NCBI GenBank assembly: GCA_012862575.1
Contig: BLSF01000004.1
Coordinates: 62,001 to 126,000, forward strand
DNA length: 64,000 nucleotides
Origin: Parietichytrium sp. I65-24A
Lineage: Eukaryota > Sar > Bigyra > Thraustochytrida > Thraustochytriidae
Direction: 5' to 3'
A program made the translations under genes and the position numbers. Shown here piece by piece: positions 50,529 to 59,359 of this stretch. The first letter of the stretch is position 1; each line of letters starts with the position of its first letter. Below the pieces are notes generated by a model. The model made no database searches, was not told the DNA's origin, and saw nothing but the letters and a program-made list of their open reading frames with translations.

Positions 50529-50881
50529 GCTGATTTCCGTAGTCCGTAGGATGGGCGAGGGCTGTGGGTGGTGTCGCCGCAGTTTTTTCATGTGAATGAT
50601 GACGACGAAGGGCGGACGGGAGTACTGAGCACTGTGCTGCTATGTTGTAAGAATTGGGGGTAGTCGTGGATTGTTGCGATGGAGGTTTTTAGTGAAGATT
50701 GAACAAATCAAGTCAGAAGAGGAGACTCAGCTTTCTATTTTATCGCTTGAGCAACAAGTATTGATTGATTGAAGATTTTATAAGAGACAGAAAAAAATAA
50801 AAATATTACAAATCAGCTTTGGCACGCAATAGACTTTTCCCGTCCTTCGGACCTCGCCTCATCGCGAGCTCTGCTGTGGTC
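50529..50881. other. intergenic between convergent bL20 and PIG-X genes
   Basis: About 350 bp of shared 3' flank, A/T-rich near 50780-50815, with no gene. Confidence 0.5.
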
Positions 50882-51721
50882 TTAATTATTCTTTTTTTTC
50901 TCACCCGCACCAGGCGGAGGCACCCTGTAATATACCAGCGCACAACACAAGACGATTGCTCCAAGCATCGTCATTGCGGCCGTCAGGTCCGAAACTAGTC
51001 TCTTGTCCTCGAGCTTTCCCACGGGTACCTGGACGGCAATTGCCTCGAATGTCTGCGGTTGCTCCACGCATCTGTATCCGTCAATTCTGGCAACAGACGG
51101 CCACTCCACACGTAGAGAAGACATGTCAGCATATCGTGCAAAGAGCTTCGAAGAGCCCCTCCTGTTACCGTCCGCACAACACGCAACTAGTTTTGCGTCA
51201 CCGACGACCGAGTCCGAATATGCTTTGCCCATCTGCGGGCTCTGGTATCTGAAATGGAACGGGACTGCGAATGTCCCACTGTATCCTGCAGCTCCCGCTG
51301 CTTGGTCAATCTTCGCGCCAGCTTGTATCACGAATGCAACTTGGTGCTTGTCGGACTTATTCGCCGGTCGCTCCACATCAATGCTCCCGGAAAAGCCCAC
51401 TCCGGTAACGGCCGGGGCGCTCTCCAGCCCAAGTCGTCTGTTCTCCCACATTTCGTCAAAGTCCACATACTGAGTTTCGTCCAGCAGCTGCAACAGCACT
51501 AGCACCACGCCATCTTGCTCCGCCATTCGCTCCCTGTTGCATTCGCCCGCCACTTGCGCGAGGCTGCCACTCACACGGGTTGTCAACACTCGGTGGAAGC
51601 CACTCCCAGTGAGCTCCCTGCCGTTGTCAGCGCTGTCACCGTTGTCCGCTAGGCAGCCGGGAAGCTGAAAGAGCCCCGCCAGCAGAACGGCCAACAGCGA
51701 AATGAGACCTGCACGTAGCAT
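50882..51721 (-). CDS. PIGX: PIG-X-like subunit of GPI mannosyltransferase I
   Basis: The protein has 279 residues from MLRAGLISLLAVLLAGLF, an ATG that puts a signal peptide at the N-terminus; an in-frame ATG 27 codons upstream (51802) is also possible. The lumenal domain carries the PIG-X/PBN1 pattern: DFDEMWENRR, a GSIDVERPANKS block, then VPFHFRYQSPQMGKAY followed by a conserved-Cys strand (LVACCADG). One transmembrane helix near the C-terminus (TAAMTMLGAIVLCCALVYY) ends in a lysine-rich tail KKKNN, an ER-retention type signal. With PIG-M it adds the first mannose to the GPI anchor in the ER. The 5' flank is duplicated. Confidence 0.82.
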   Translation of the reverse strand: MLRAGLISLLAVLLAGLFQLPGCLADNGDSADNGRELTGSGFHRVLTTRVSGSLAQVAGECNRERMAEQDGVVLVLLQLLDETQYVDFDEMWENRRLGLESAPAVTGVGFSGSIDVERPANKSDKHQVAFVIQAGAKIDQAAGAAGYSGTFAVPFHFRYQSPQMGKAYSDSVVGDAKLVACCADGNRRGSSKLFARYADMSSLRVEWPSVARIDGYRCVEQPQTFEAIAVQVPVGKLEDKRLVSDLTAAMTMLGAIVLCCALVYYRVPPPGAGEKKKNN

Positions 51722-51793
51722 CTTTCCGTGAGCGAAGAACGCAACCCGTGTTGGGCTCGCACCTCTGTTTCCCACGCTCACTTTCGTCTGCTC

Positions 51794-51908
51794 GATGTTC
51801 ATTTTGATTGATTGATTCTTTTGATCAAGTTACAATAACAGGTGCGATGCGCTAGATGTTCATTTTGATTGATTGATTCACAGTCAGAACATTTTACAAT
51901 AACAGGTG
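51794..51908. repeat. about 61-bp tandem duplication in 5' flank of PIG-X
   Basis: The segments GATGTTCATTTTGATTGATT and TTACAATAACAGGTG occur at 51794 and 51830, and again at 51855 and 51894. The duplication includes the upstream in-frame ATG at 51802. In the distal copy the same ATG (51863) is followed by only two more codons and a stop, forming a minimal uORF. Confidence 0.8.
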
Positions 51909-52268
51909 AATGAATGAAAAGAAGGGGAATGCTATTGGTCACTTATTTAGGACCGGTAGGATCGCAGGCGAGCCCTCTTTCGAACATGAAATGTGGGGAC
52001 ACGAAAGGGCGAAAGTTGGGCTCTTGTCTCGAGATGAGTTTTGTCAAGGCTTGAATCACATTGGGGTTCCCAAAATGCCCAAGGAGGATGTGCCAACTCG
52101 AGGCAGGGACGAAAACTTTTCGCGTCGACGGATTGCTTCGGTAGACGAAGCCGGTGGCTTTTGGGAATTGGAGTCATTTCTTGGACATTTCTTTCTTTGT
52201 CTTTTCATTTGCATTCGGTTTAAAATTCAGTTCACTGACAGGCGTTGGAGGTCACAATGTTCAATCAA
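51909..52268. other. intergenic, PIG-X upstream / 3' flank of the 7TM-type gene
   Basis: About 360 bp with no recognised gene. It ends with TCAATCAATCAAGG near 52261-52274, overlapping the stop region of the next gene. Confidence 0.5.
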
Positions 52269-53267
52269 TCAAGGGGAAGGTGGGCCGGGGACAGCTTCGA
52301 TCGCATCCTTCGAGAGCCGGACCTCTACTCGACCCGGCGCGTACATGAGCGCAATGGAGCTCCAGCAGCCAAGTGAAAAATAAAGGCTCATCCAGAGGAA
52401 GTCCTCGGACCAGTCTTCCCATTTTTGCGTCACCACACGAACGTTGAAGGCCTCTTTTAGACCCTCAAGGATGGGAAGCAACTCAACTCCGTCCTCCATC
52501 TCCTGCTGCCAGCGGTTGTAGTACTTTGGGATGTCGACGATAATCATGTACGGAACGGCCGCGAGGCCGAAAACGGCTATTCCGCGGAGGAAAACGCGCA
52601 TCACACGCGTCGAAGGGGCAACGTCCTTGTCCCGATAATTTGGGACACCATCGTCATCGTCATCACCACAGCAGCCACCATCGGTGGAGTAAAATAATAG
52701 CGAGGCGCTGCAGATTAGCCCAGTGAAGAAGATCGCAAGCCAGCCGGCCTCTTCGATAACATTGTACATATTTGAGGTCGTCGCAAGCCCCAGCAGGGAA
52801 CAGACATTGCTCCCAATCGCCACCAACACAATGAGGGCCCCCGCAGTTGGAATGCCGTTGCGTATTAAATAGTGTGGCGCGGACCGCTTCAAAGGCATAC
52901 CACGAGCGAGCACTGCGAGTGCCCACCCGATTTGAGTGGCCCAGCAGACCTCGCCAAAGAATGCCAGTCCGCGATTTATCAGCACCGCATTCAAATTGGT
53001 GTCAAAGAAAGTCTGCCGCCAATTATAAAGCCCAGGAAACAAGCTCCGCCACACGCATTCAAAGACGTACGGCAGAGCCAGCCACCTCATCGCCGCGCTG
53101 TACCTCCGTGACCATATCGGCGCATTTTTGCTCGAACTAGCAAGCGTGTGGCCCATCACGGAAAGAAACAGCACCACATTCAGCCCTGCCACCGACACCA
53201 ATGAAACCCACCAGTAAAATGTTGGCTCGGACTGGTCGAGCACCAGCCAGCTCGCGACCCCTGCCAT
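52269..53267 (-). CDS. multi-pass (about 7 helix) membrane protein of unknown function
   Basis: The protein has 332 residues from an ATG. Hydrophobic helices lie at about residues 18-40, 58-75, 95-118, 135-165, 172-192, 228-248 and 290-310. A conserved-looking block is FECVWRSLFPGLYNWRQTFF and NAVLINRGLAFFGEVCWATQ, which I associate with uncharacterised protist membrane proteins but cannot name. Between helices 5 and 6 is the acidic loop GDDDDDGVPNYRDKD, resembling the calcium-binding thrombospondin type 3 motif. No transporter or receptor family was recognised. Its 5' flank carries the recurring GTAC-type motif at 53526. Confidence 0.7.
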   Translation of the reverse strand: MAGVASWLVLDQSEPTFYWWVSLVSVAGLNVVLFLSVMGHTLASSSKNAPIWSRRYSAAMRWLALPYVFECVWRSLFPGLYNWRQTFFDTNLNAVLINRGLAFFGEVCWATQIGWALAVLARGMPLKRSAPHYLIRNGIPTAGALIVLVAIGSNVCSLLGLATTSNMYNVIEEAGWLAIFFTGLICSASLLFYSTDGGCCGDDDDDGVPNYRDKDVAPSTRVMRVFLRGIAVFGLAAVPYMIIVDIPKYYNRWQQEMEDGVELLPILEGLKEAFNVRVVTQKWEDWSEDFLWMSLYFSLGCWSSIALMYAPGRVEVRLSKDAIEAVPGPPSP

Positions 53268-53525
53268 TCCTTCCCTCTGTTGTCAAGCAGCGCCCGGCCC
53301 CCTTACTTTCGTGCGCTCTTTCGAAAACCCCACGCACAATATTGGTCTCGACCTGTCCTCTGCCGGGCCAGACCGTCCCAATTATCGCACTCCCTTAAAG
53401 TGCCCGAGCACTTTCCGGAAGTACGCCACCGAGGTGCGCGCACCCACTCTCCTGCCGTGAGTGAGCTTGCGTGATGCTCAGCGAGGTGCCAATTGGCAAG
53501 CCGAGAAGGAGCAACTACAACTATG

Positions 53526-53562
53526 GTACGTACTCACAGTCAATACACAGTACCAATGCACT
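53526..53562. promoter_or_regulatory. GTACTCACAGTCAATAC...AGTACCAATGC motif cluster
   Basis: It lies 260-295 bp upstream of the multi-pass membrane protein start. It shares both the ACTCACAGTCA core (as its complement) and the trailing GTACCAATGC with the cluster upstream of the scramblase gene (7205-7238). Confidence 0.4.
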
Positions 53563-56474
53563 CTCCCTCCCGTCCCTCCAAGACCTCCAAGTCTCCAACT
53601 CACCCCCGTTGCCAACTAGCTGCTCTGGTTGCTCCGGTAAAGGAAAAGAGACTGTGTGTGAGTGGTGTCTTGAGCTGCTTTCAGGGGACAGAGTGGAGAT
53701 TGCAGAGATTGCAGAGAGATTTGCAAGCAATGATTGTCGTTTTGGAGATTTTGGAGCGCACTTGCGACGAGCCGAAGGGGTCTCTTACATAAGAGCGCGA
53801 CTAAGTTATGGACATGCCATTGTCTGCCTGGCCATCCATGTGCAACTTAGCGAAGGGAGCGAGATTGTCATCAGCAAGTACACTACAGAATCGAATACAT
53901 ACTTTTGCCACGAGCTTGGCTAGTTTCCGCCACCTTTGTGATATGCGATGACATGCACGCTGTTGGCTCAAGGCCCTTCCCGCCGCCGAAGGATAGCCCC
54001 TGCCAAGTCAATCAGTTCATTCTTTTTTATTCACTCATTCTTTCTTTCTTTTCTTGCCAAACACCGAACGTGGATCGAAGAGAATGTTCCAAAAAAAATT
54101 GACATGAATAGGAAATTTCGTTGCAAAAAGGACAAAAAGAAAAGTCCCCCCTCTTACCTCATGGCTCTATTGGAGCCGTATTGTACCTAGAAAAGGTGTG
54201 CGAGTAGCTGTCAGTAGACGTTCTTTAACACCTTCGTGGTAATGTTCTTACGCCCCACGAATAAAATGCAACTATTGGGCGATATAGCAAGTTCTCTAGT
54301 AGTGCCAATTTTCATCAAATCTCGTCACAGGAGCCTCATAGTCACGTGAAACAGGAGCTGGTGCCCTGGCACGCCCTGGCAGACCTGGCCTTAAAAATTG
54401 CTTGGAACTTTTTTTAAAAGTCGAATGAGAGAAAAATTGTAAGTATTAACACGGACTCCGAAGCGTGAACGATGACGACGAATGGTCAAAGAAGCTCCTC
54501 TCGTTCCATTCAAACAACCCCAGAGATGGAGAGCCCAAATCTCTGATTGCAGCGCGAAAATTGCAATGACCGGAAAGTCGTTTCCAAAGAGTGGGTAGCG
54601 CAAGAGTGTCTGTCCAAGCCATTTCAATCAGCACGAGACTCGAGAAAGATGCTCCTGTGTGAAGTTTCACTCGCGAACAACCAAGGTGCGAAGACACGTC
54701 TGTATAGAGTTTTAGCGACTTGGCGCAACGATTGCCAGACTTGGATGGAATTTGGCGACCCTTTCCTTTAAAGCCTTGCTATGGTCTGCTTTGTTCAGGT
54801 TCGCAAGGGCCCTCAATACTGAACTCGGATGAACTCTGTGATCCTTACTGCGCATTTGAGCTATGAGACCGTTCATTGAGTGGAACCATATTCTCGGTCC
54901 GAACTGAAAGAGCTGGCTCGCTCTCGATCGAGAGCGTGTACTTTCTTCGCACGTGAGAGCGTCGTCACTTGGCAAGAAGTTTTGCGCAACGGTTCGCTCG
55001 AGCGGCTCTCAGAAATCCCATTTCCTGCACGCTCAGACAGGTTGCAATGTAAGTGTCGCCAATGCAACGTGGCGAGCAAAATCGAACAGCTGTTTATTCC
55101 AAAGAGGGACATAAGCCTTATACAGTCGAAACTATAGGCGTAGAAGGAGACTCAAGGGGTCCAAATGGTGCAAAAATTGACGCAATTTTCGGAAGGATGT
55201 GAAAATACGACAACAAGATGGCCACGGAGGAAGAAAGCTTACGCTGAAATGATCGAGGGAAGCGGAGCGATTGCTCGGGATCCGACTGACGAATCCCAAA
55301 CCTCGAATGCAATCCAAGTCCGGCGGTTTCCCTCGATTTTAATCCCCATGCTCGCAGCTTTTCCGCGTGTGATTTCTGGCCTGATTTCTCATCGCCACTC
55401 ATGATCATGGAGTCGGTATTGCCTACGTTTCTAACGCTGACGCGGTGGCTTCTGTGACTGACATGAAATACATGAGATACATGAGACACAGCGCATACAC
55501 TTCCATAAACATCATCATCATCCTCAACAACAACAACAACAACAACCGTTTTGAAATTCGTCCACCCGAGATTTTCGAGCGGCCCAAAAAGCGTCCACTA
55601 ATGGAGTACATGCACTCTTAGAGTCTATTTTCGGCAATGGACCATCTAATCGGAACCATAGTAGTACAATCTCGACGCTGCTACTGTCCAAGGGTCTCTC
55701 TATGTCTCTCTCTCTCTCTTCCTCTCTCTCCCACTGAAGCGTCCAGCGAGGGTGTGTGTTCTATACTTTCGGTTAGATGAGCCTTAAGAACCTTTCCTGG
55801 TCCGTGTGTAAAGATTTTGGTTTTGTTTTTTTGTATTTTTTTTGCTTTCAAAATGAACATGTTTGATGTTTCATGTTTTTAAGAGCGGTTTTCATTGATA
55901 ATTTATGGCATGTGAACGACGGAATTCGCCGAAGAGCAGCCCATGCAGGAGGAAAAGCTCTCTTGGAAGGAGCGGGTCAGACACACCGGAACGCTCCGCA
56001 TGCGACGTGGCAGATTTTGAAGCAATTGGTGCAATTATGGTGACTGAAATTTGAGTTGCTTCTCTCCTGGGTTGCATTGGATGGAAGAGGGCAGAAGAGG
56101 GCATTGTGAAAAGTGCACTAGCATGCGCGTAGGTCCACGCTGCGTGTGTGATGCAGAGATCTTGGATGATGGAGACGTTTTCTCATGAGAGGATTCACAG
56201 TGGCAGTCTAACAAGGCCACCCTCGCATGGAAACTGTAGCACTTCTAGATCTGTTGTTGTTCTTAATCAATGAACATGTATGTTGGTGCGCTTGCAAGTG
56301 CAAGGGCAAGGGAAGGGCAATCAGTCAACTACACTGTGCCCATCAACTCACTTTTGAGTCGTTCTTTCTCTCTTTCATTCCGCCCCCCGTCCCCCCGTGC
56401 GGACTGGACCCTGGGCGTGGCGCTTGGCGCTTGGCATCGCTCAAGGACACAAGCCAAACTGCGAGAGGGCAACC
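53563..56474. other. about 2.9 kb without a recognised gene
   Basis: Short open frames here (for example 53471-53923 and 55118-55489) show no family signature. It contains a CTAG/TAG patch near 54185-54260 and 54290, an AAC array (55526-55547), TCTC repeats (55700-55728) and a T-rich segment (55808-55845). Confidence 0.5.
55526..55547. repeat. AAC trinucleotide repeat
   Basis: Seven AAC units in non-coding sequence, about 900 bp upstream of the EF-hand gene. Confidence 0.8.
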
Positions 56475-57653
56475 ATGGTGTTCAGCTGCATCTTTGGCAA
56501 AAATGCGGCGGCCCTGTCCGTGGAGCCGAGAGGGCCTGCGGAGTCGCCGCAAGAAAGACGTGATCGCATTCGCGCGCGACACCGAGAAGCGCGCAAGCTT
56601 TCTTCAGCGCAGGCAACTCAGACGAGCTCGGTGTCCACAATGTCAACTATGTCGTCAGCGTCGGGAAGGAGCGCGAGAAGCGCGAGAAGCGTCACGAGCA
56701 AAGGATCAAAGAAGAGCATGCAAGCAATTCAAGAAACGTCGCTCGGCCGGAAGTCGGCTTTAAATGCGCACCAGAGGTTTAACCGAATGCTGCAGAACTC
56801 CAAAACCAATAAAGTTACCAAGGACATGCTGCACGCGGAATTCCAAAACTGGGGTGTTCATCTACAGCAAGACCTGTTCGAGAAGGTGTTTAGGCTCTTT
56901 GATTCTGACGAGGATGGCCAAGTCAATTTGGGTGACTTTGTGGTAGCGTACTGCGTTCTCACTTGTTCCGATTCGGCGACGGACAACGTGGAGCTTGCAT
57001 TCCAACTTTTCGATGTTGACTTTGACGGTGAGCTGTCGCTGCACGAGTTTAATGAGATGATTGCCTCTATTATAGGCAACAAATTGCGCAACTTGCTCTT
57101 GGTCGATATTGCAAGGGTCGCGTTCGAAGAATTTCTACGGAAGGAGCTCTGCGACGAGCTTTTGGGCTTTTTGGACGAGATCGCGTACTTGCAGGGCGTG
57201 GACGCCCGCGCGCGCAAGTGCCCGCGGCCATACGCAGAGAAACTTTTCAATCAGTACATAGCAGAAAATGGCGAGAAACAGCTGAATCTCTCTGCAGGGT
57301 GTCGGGACCAGTGCCGCGCCGCTCTCGATTCATACCCGCACAAGACATCTACAATGGTCCCCATGTCTGTGTTTGATGCTGCCGGCAAAGAAGCTGTCGA
57401 TCTCCTGGAGTCCGGGCCATTGCCGCGCTTCAAAATATCCATTCGAAACCCCAACTCAACATTCGCATTGGCTGCGTGGGCTGCAGTTGGCCTTTCACCG
57501 CGCAAAGGTATGGATGTAGGCACATTTCGTGAGTGGGCGCGGACCGTCCCCGCACTGTTCAGCTTCCTGGACCATCTCAAGGAGTCGCTACAGCTCGCCA
57601 CGATACAGTGGGGTTTCAAGGGTGCTCCAAAAGTCCGCACCGTGGTCTTGTAG
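56475..57653 (+). CDS. EF-hand calcium-binding protein
   Basis: The protein has 392 residues from MVFSCIFGKN, in the context ACCATGG. The N-terminal 90 residues are Ser/Arg/Ala-rich and disordered; MVFSCIF with Cys5 could be lipidated. Two canonical EF-hands sit at about residues 140-155 (FDSDEDGQVNLGDF) and 177-190 (FDVDFDGELSLHEF), each with Asp at 1, 3 and 5 and Gly at 6. The C-terminal 190 residues are globular and unassigned (DVDARARKC, KISIRNPNSTFALAAW, FLDHLKESLQLATIQW). Paired EF-hands imply calcium-dependent regulation of a partner or of the C-terminal domain. No kinase or phosphatase motif is present. It is followed on the same strand by the zinc-finger hydrolase gene. Confidence 0.78.
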   Translation: MVFSCIFGKNAAALSVEPRGPAESPQERRDRIRARHREARKLSSAQATQTSSVSTMSTMSSASGRSARSARSVTSKGSKKSMQAIQETSLGRKSALNAHQRFNRMLQNSKTNKVTKDMLHAEFQNWGVHLQQDLFEKVFRLFDSDEDGQVNLGDFVVAYCVLTCSDSATDNVELAFQLFDVDFDGELSLHEFNEMIASIIGNKLRNLLLVDIARVAFEEFLRKELCDELLGFLDEIAYLQGVDARARKCPRPYAEKLFNQYIAENGEKQLNLSAGCRDQCRAALDSYPHKTSTMVPMSVFDAAGKEAVDLLESGPLPRFKISIRNPNSTFALAAWAAVGLSPRKGMDVGTFREWARTVPALFSFLDHLKESLQLATIQWGFKGAPKVRTVVL

Positions 57654-58087
57654 GCTCGTGCGGCTCCAACCTTTCTGCATCTCCGCTGTAACCTAGCTCC
57701 TTCCCTGCACGACCCTGCGTCGATAGCTTTTCATTTTGATTGACTGTGAAACATATTTTGATTGTGATTGACTGTGTAAAAAAACACTCTTCCCTGTCAG
57801 TGATTCATTCTTACGACTGCGCCACTCGGCTGTGTCGCATGATGTCGCATGATGTCGCATGGCGCTGCAAAGCTCCTCCTCAACACAGTGGGTTTACCAA
57901 AACGCTACTAACTGCAACATGCACGTACGTGGCAGTACACATCAGTACACCCACAAAAAGTGCGACGTGAACCAGCACAGGAAGACGGCAGGCTTCGTAG
58001 TTTTGCCTCGCGTTTTCCCCCCGAGCGATTGGAGCGCGTGCCGACCGAGAGCCGGTCTCGGGCGAGAGATATAGAGCGTGCGCCGGG
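57654..58087. other. intergenic, EF-hand to zinc-finger hydrolase
   Basis: It contains TTGATTGTGATTGACTG words, ATGTCGCATG repeats (57838-57860) and the GTAC-type cluster at 57921-57952. Confidence 0.5.
57921..57952. promoter_or_regulatory. GTAC motif cluster upstream of zinc-finger hydrolase
   Basis: GCACGTACGTGGCAGTACAC and a second CAGTACAC lie about 140-165 bp upstream of the hydrolase ATG. The first part, CACGTACGTG, is a perfect 10-bp palindrome. Regulatory use is inferred. Confidence 0.35.
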
Positions 58088-59191
58088 ATGACCTGCTCGG
58101 ACTGCGGGAAAGACTCGCGGAGGTGGTGGTTTCACGAGAGAAAGTGCAGCTCCTGTGGGTGCGCTCTCTGCAAAGCGTGCTCGAGTCGCTGGCCCCTCAT
58201 TCTTGCCCGCAATGTTGCGGGAGACGGCGAGGCTAGCGCTGGAAAGGCGATGGCCAAGGGGATGGGAGACGTGGAGACGTTTTGTGCAAAGTGCTTTCGG
58301 ATCAAGGCGGCGTTGGACCTTGACGTACAGGAGGAAGTGGTGAGTGGCGATGATGGGACCAATGTTGTCCTCTTTTGGCTTCACGGAGGAGGGGGCAGCA
58401 GAGGAATGTTTAGACGCCACGCTGCCGTATTGAAGGAAAGCGCTGGTTGGACAAGTGTTCTCATAGATTTACCAGCGCATGCTGGTCGGGCAAGCATGGA
58501 CTTGACACTGGCTTCAGCCACTCAGGTGACGGTGCTCGCTGTAGAAAAGCACCGAAATGCAGGACAGTGGGCAATTCTCGTCGGTGGATCGCTCGGAGGC
58601 TACCTTGGCTTTGCAATCATGGCAGAACGTCCTGATCTATTCCACGCTGGGATAATCATGGACGCAGGACAGAATGTTGGGCCAGGAGCGTCCTTTAAAG
58701 CAAAGGCCGGACTTTGGGCTATGGAAAAATTCATTCCGATGATGTCTGCAGAAACGCTCATGAGACAATTTGCCACTCTCGTTTCCAAAAATAAGCATCT
58801 TGATACCCAGCTTGTGTTGGACACTTCGTTCTCGTGTGGGATGTACTTTGAAAAGGCCAAGCAGCAAGTGCAAATACTGCGATCGATTGCGCCAGCGCAA
58901 CACCTGAAGAACATCAACGTCCCTATCCTTTACCAAAATGGGGACCAGGATTATGCCGACTCGCAGGAAAAGTGGCTCAAGCTTTCCACAAACAGGAAAA
59001 GCAAGCTCATCGTTTATCATGGCGACCATTTCTTCATGCACGACACTCGACACTTTCAAAAGGTAGTCCAAGATATAAGAGAATTCGTGGGCCATGCCCT
59101 CGATGACGAGCATGCCGAGACTGGCGAGGCATCGGCGAGCCTATCTGAGCAAGCCGTGAGGATGGACTCTCGGTCAGTGTCGCAAATCTAG
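58088..59191 (+). CDS. FYVE-like zinc finger fused to alpha/beta hydrolase
   Basis: The protein has 367 residues. Residues 3-69 hold four Cys pairs (C3/C6, C20/C23, C28/C31, C66/C69) with RKCSSCGCALCKACSSRW, the spacing and wording of a FYVE/RING-related finger, though the basic RRHHCR patch for PI3P is absent. From about residue 90 an alpha/beta hydrolase begins: LHGGGGSRG (oxyanion loop), GGSLGG with nucleophile Ser168, NGDQDYADS (acid, Asp286 or Asp288) and HGDHFFMHD (His314). The triad looks intact, so esterase, thioesterase or lipase activity is plausible. The finger may target it to a membrane or partner. The gene converges on the PhoD-like gene with 168 bp between stops. Confidence 0.78.
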   Translation: MTCSDCGKDSRRWWFHERKCSSCGCALCKACSSRWPLILARNVAGDGEASAGKAMAKGMGDVETFCAKCFRIKAALDLDVQEEVVSGDDGTNVVLFWLHGGGGSRGMFRRHAAVLKESAGWTSVLIDLPAHAGRASMDLTLASATQVTVLAVEKHRNAGQWAILVGGSLGGYLGFAIMAERPDLFHAGIIMDAGQNVGPGASFKAKAGLWAMEKFIPMMSAETLMRQFATLVSKNKHLDTQLVLDTSFSCGMYFEKAKQQVQILRSIAPAQHLKNINVPILYQNGDQDYADSQEKWLKLSTNRKSKLIVYHGDHFFMHDTRHFQKVVQDIREFVGHALDDEHAETGEASASLSEQAVRMDSRSVSQI

Positions 59192-59359
59192 TAGGTGGTT
59201 TAGACCCCCTCAGTCTCGGTATCGCTATCAATTTCTAGTTGGATTTTCAACAAAACGAAAAGCAGTGTCTGCGATGTCTGCGAATCCGAGTGACACAAAC
59301 GCACGATGGAAACTTTACTTCCCAATTACACTGTAGATTAATTATCAAGAATATACTGC

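Noticed and set aside
53474-53923. Possible two-exon small gene (ATG exon ending near a GTACGT donor, second part after TTTCAG)
   Set aside because: The donor-like sequence is part of the GTAC/ACTCACAGTCA motif that recurs upstream of other genes. No reading of the second part gives a recognisable protein, and the two plausible splice phases disagree.
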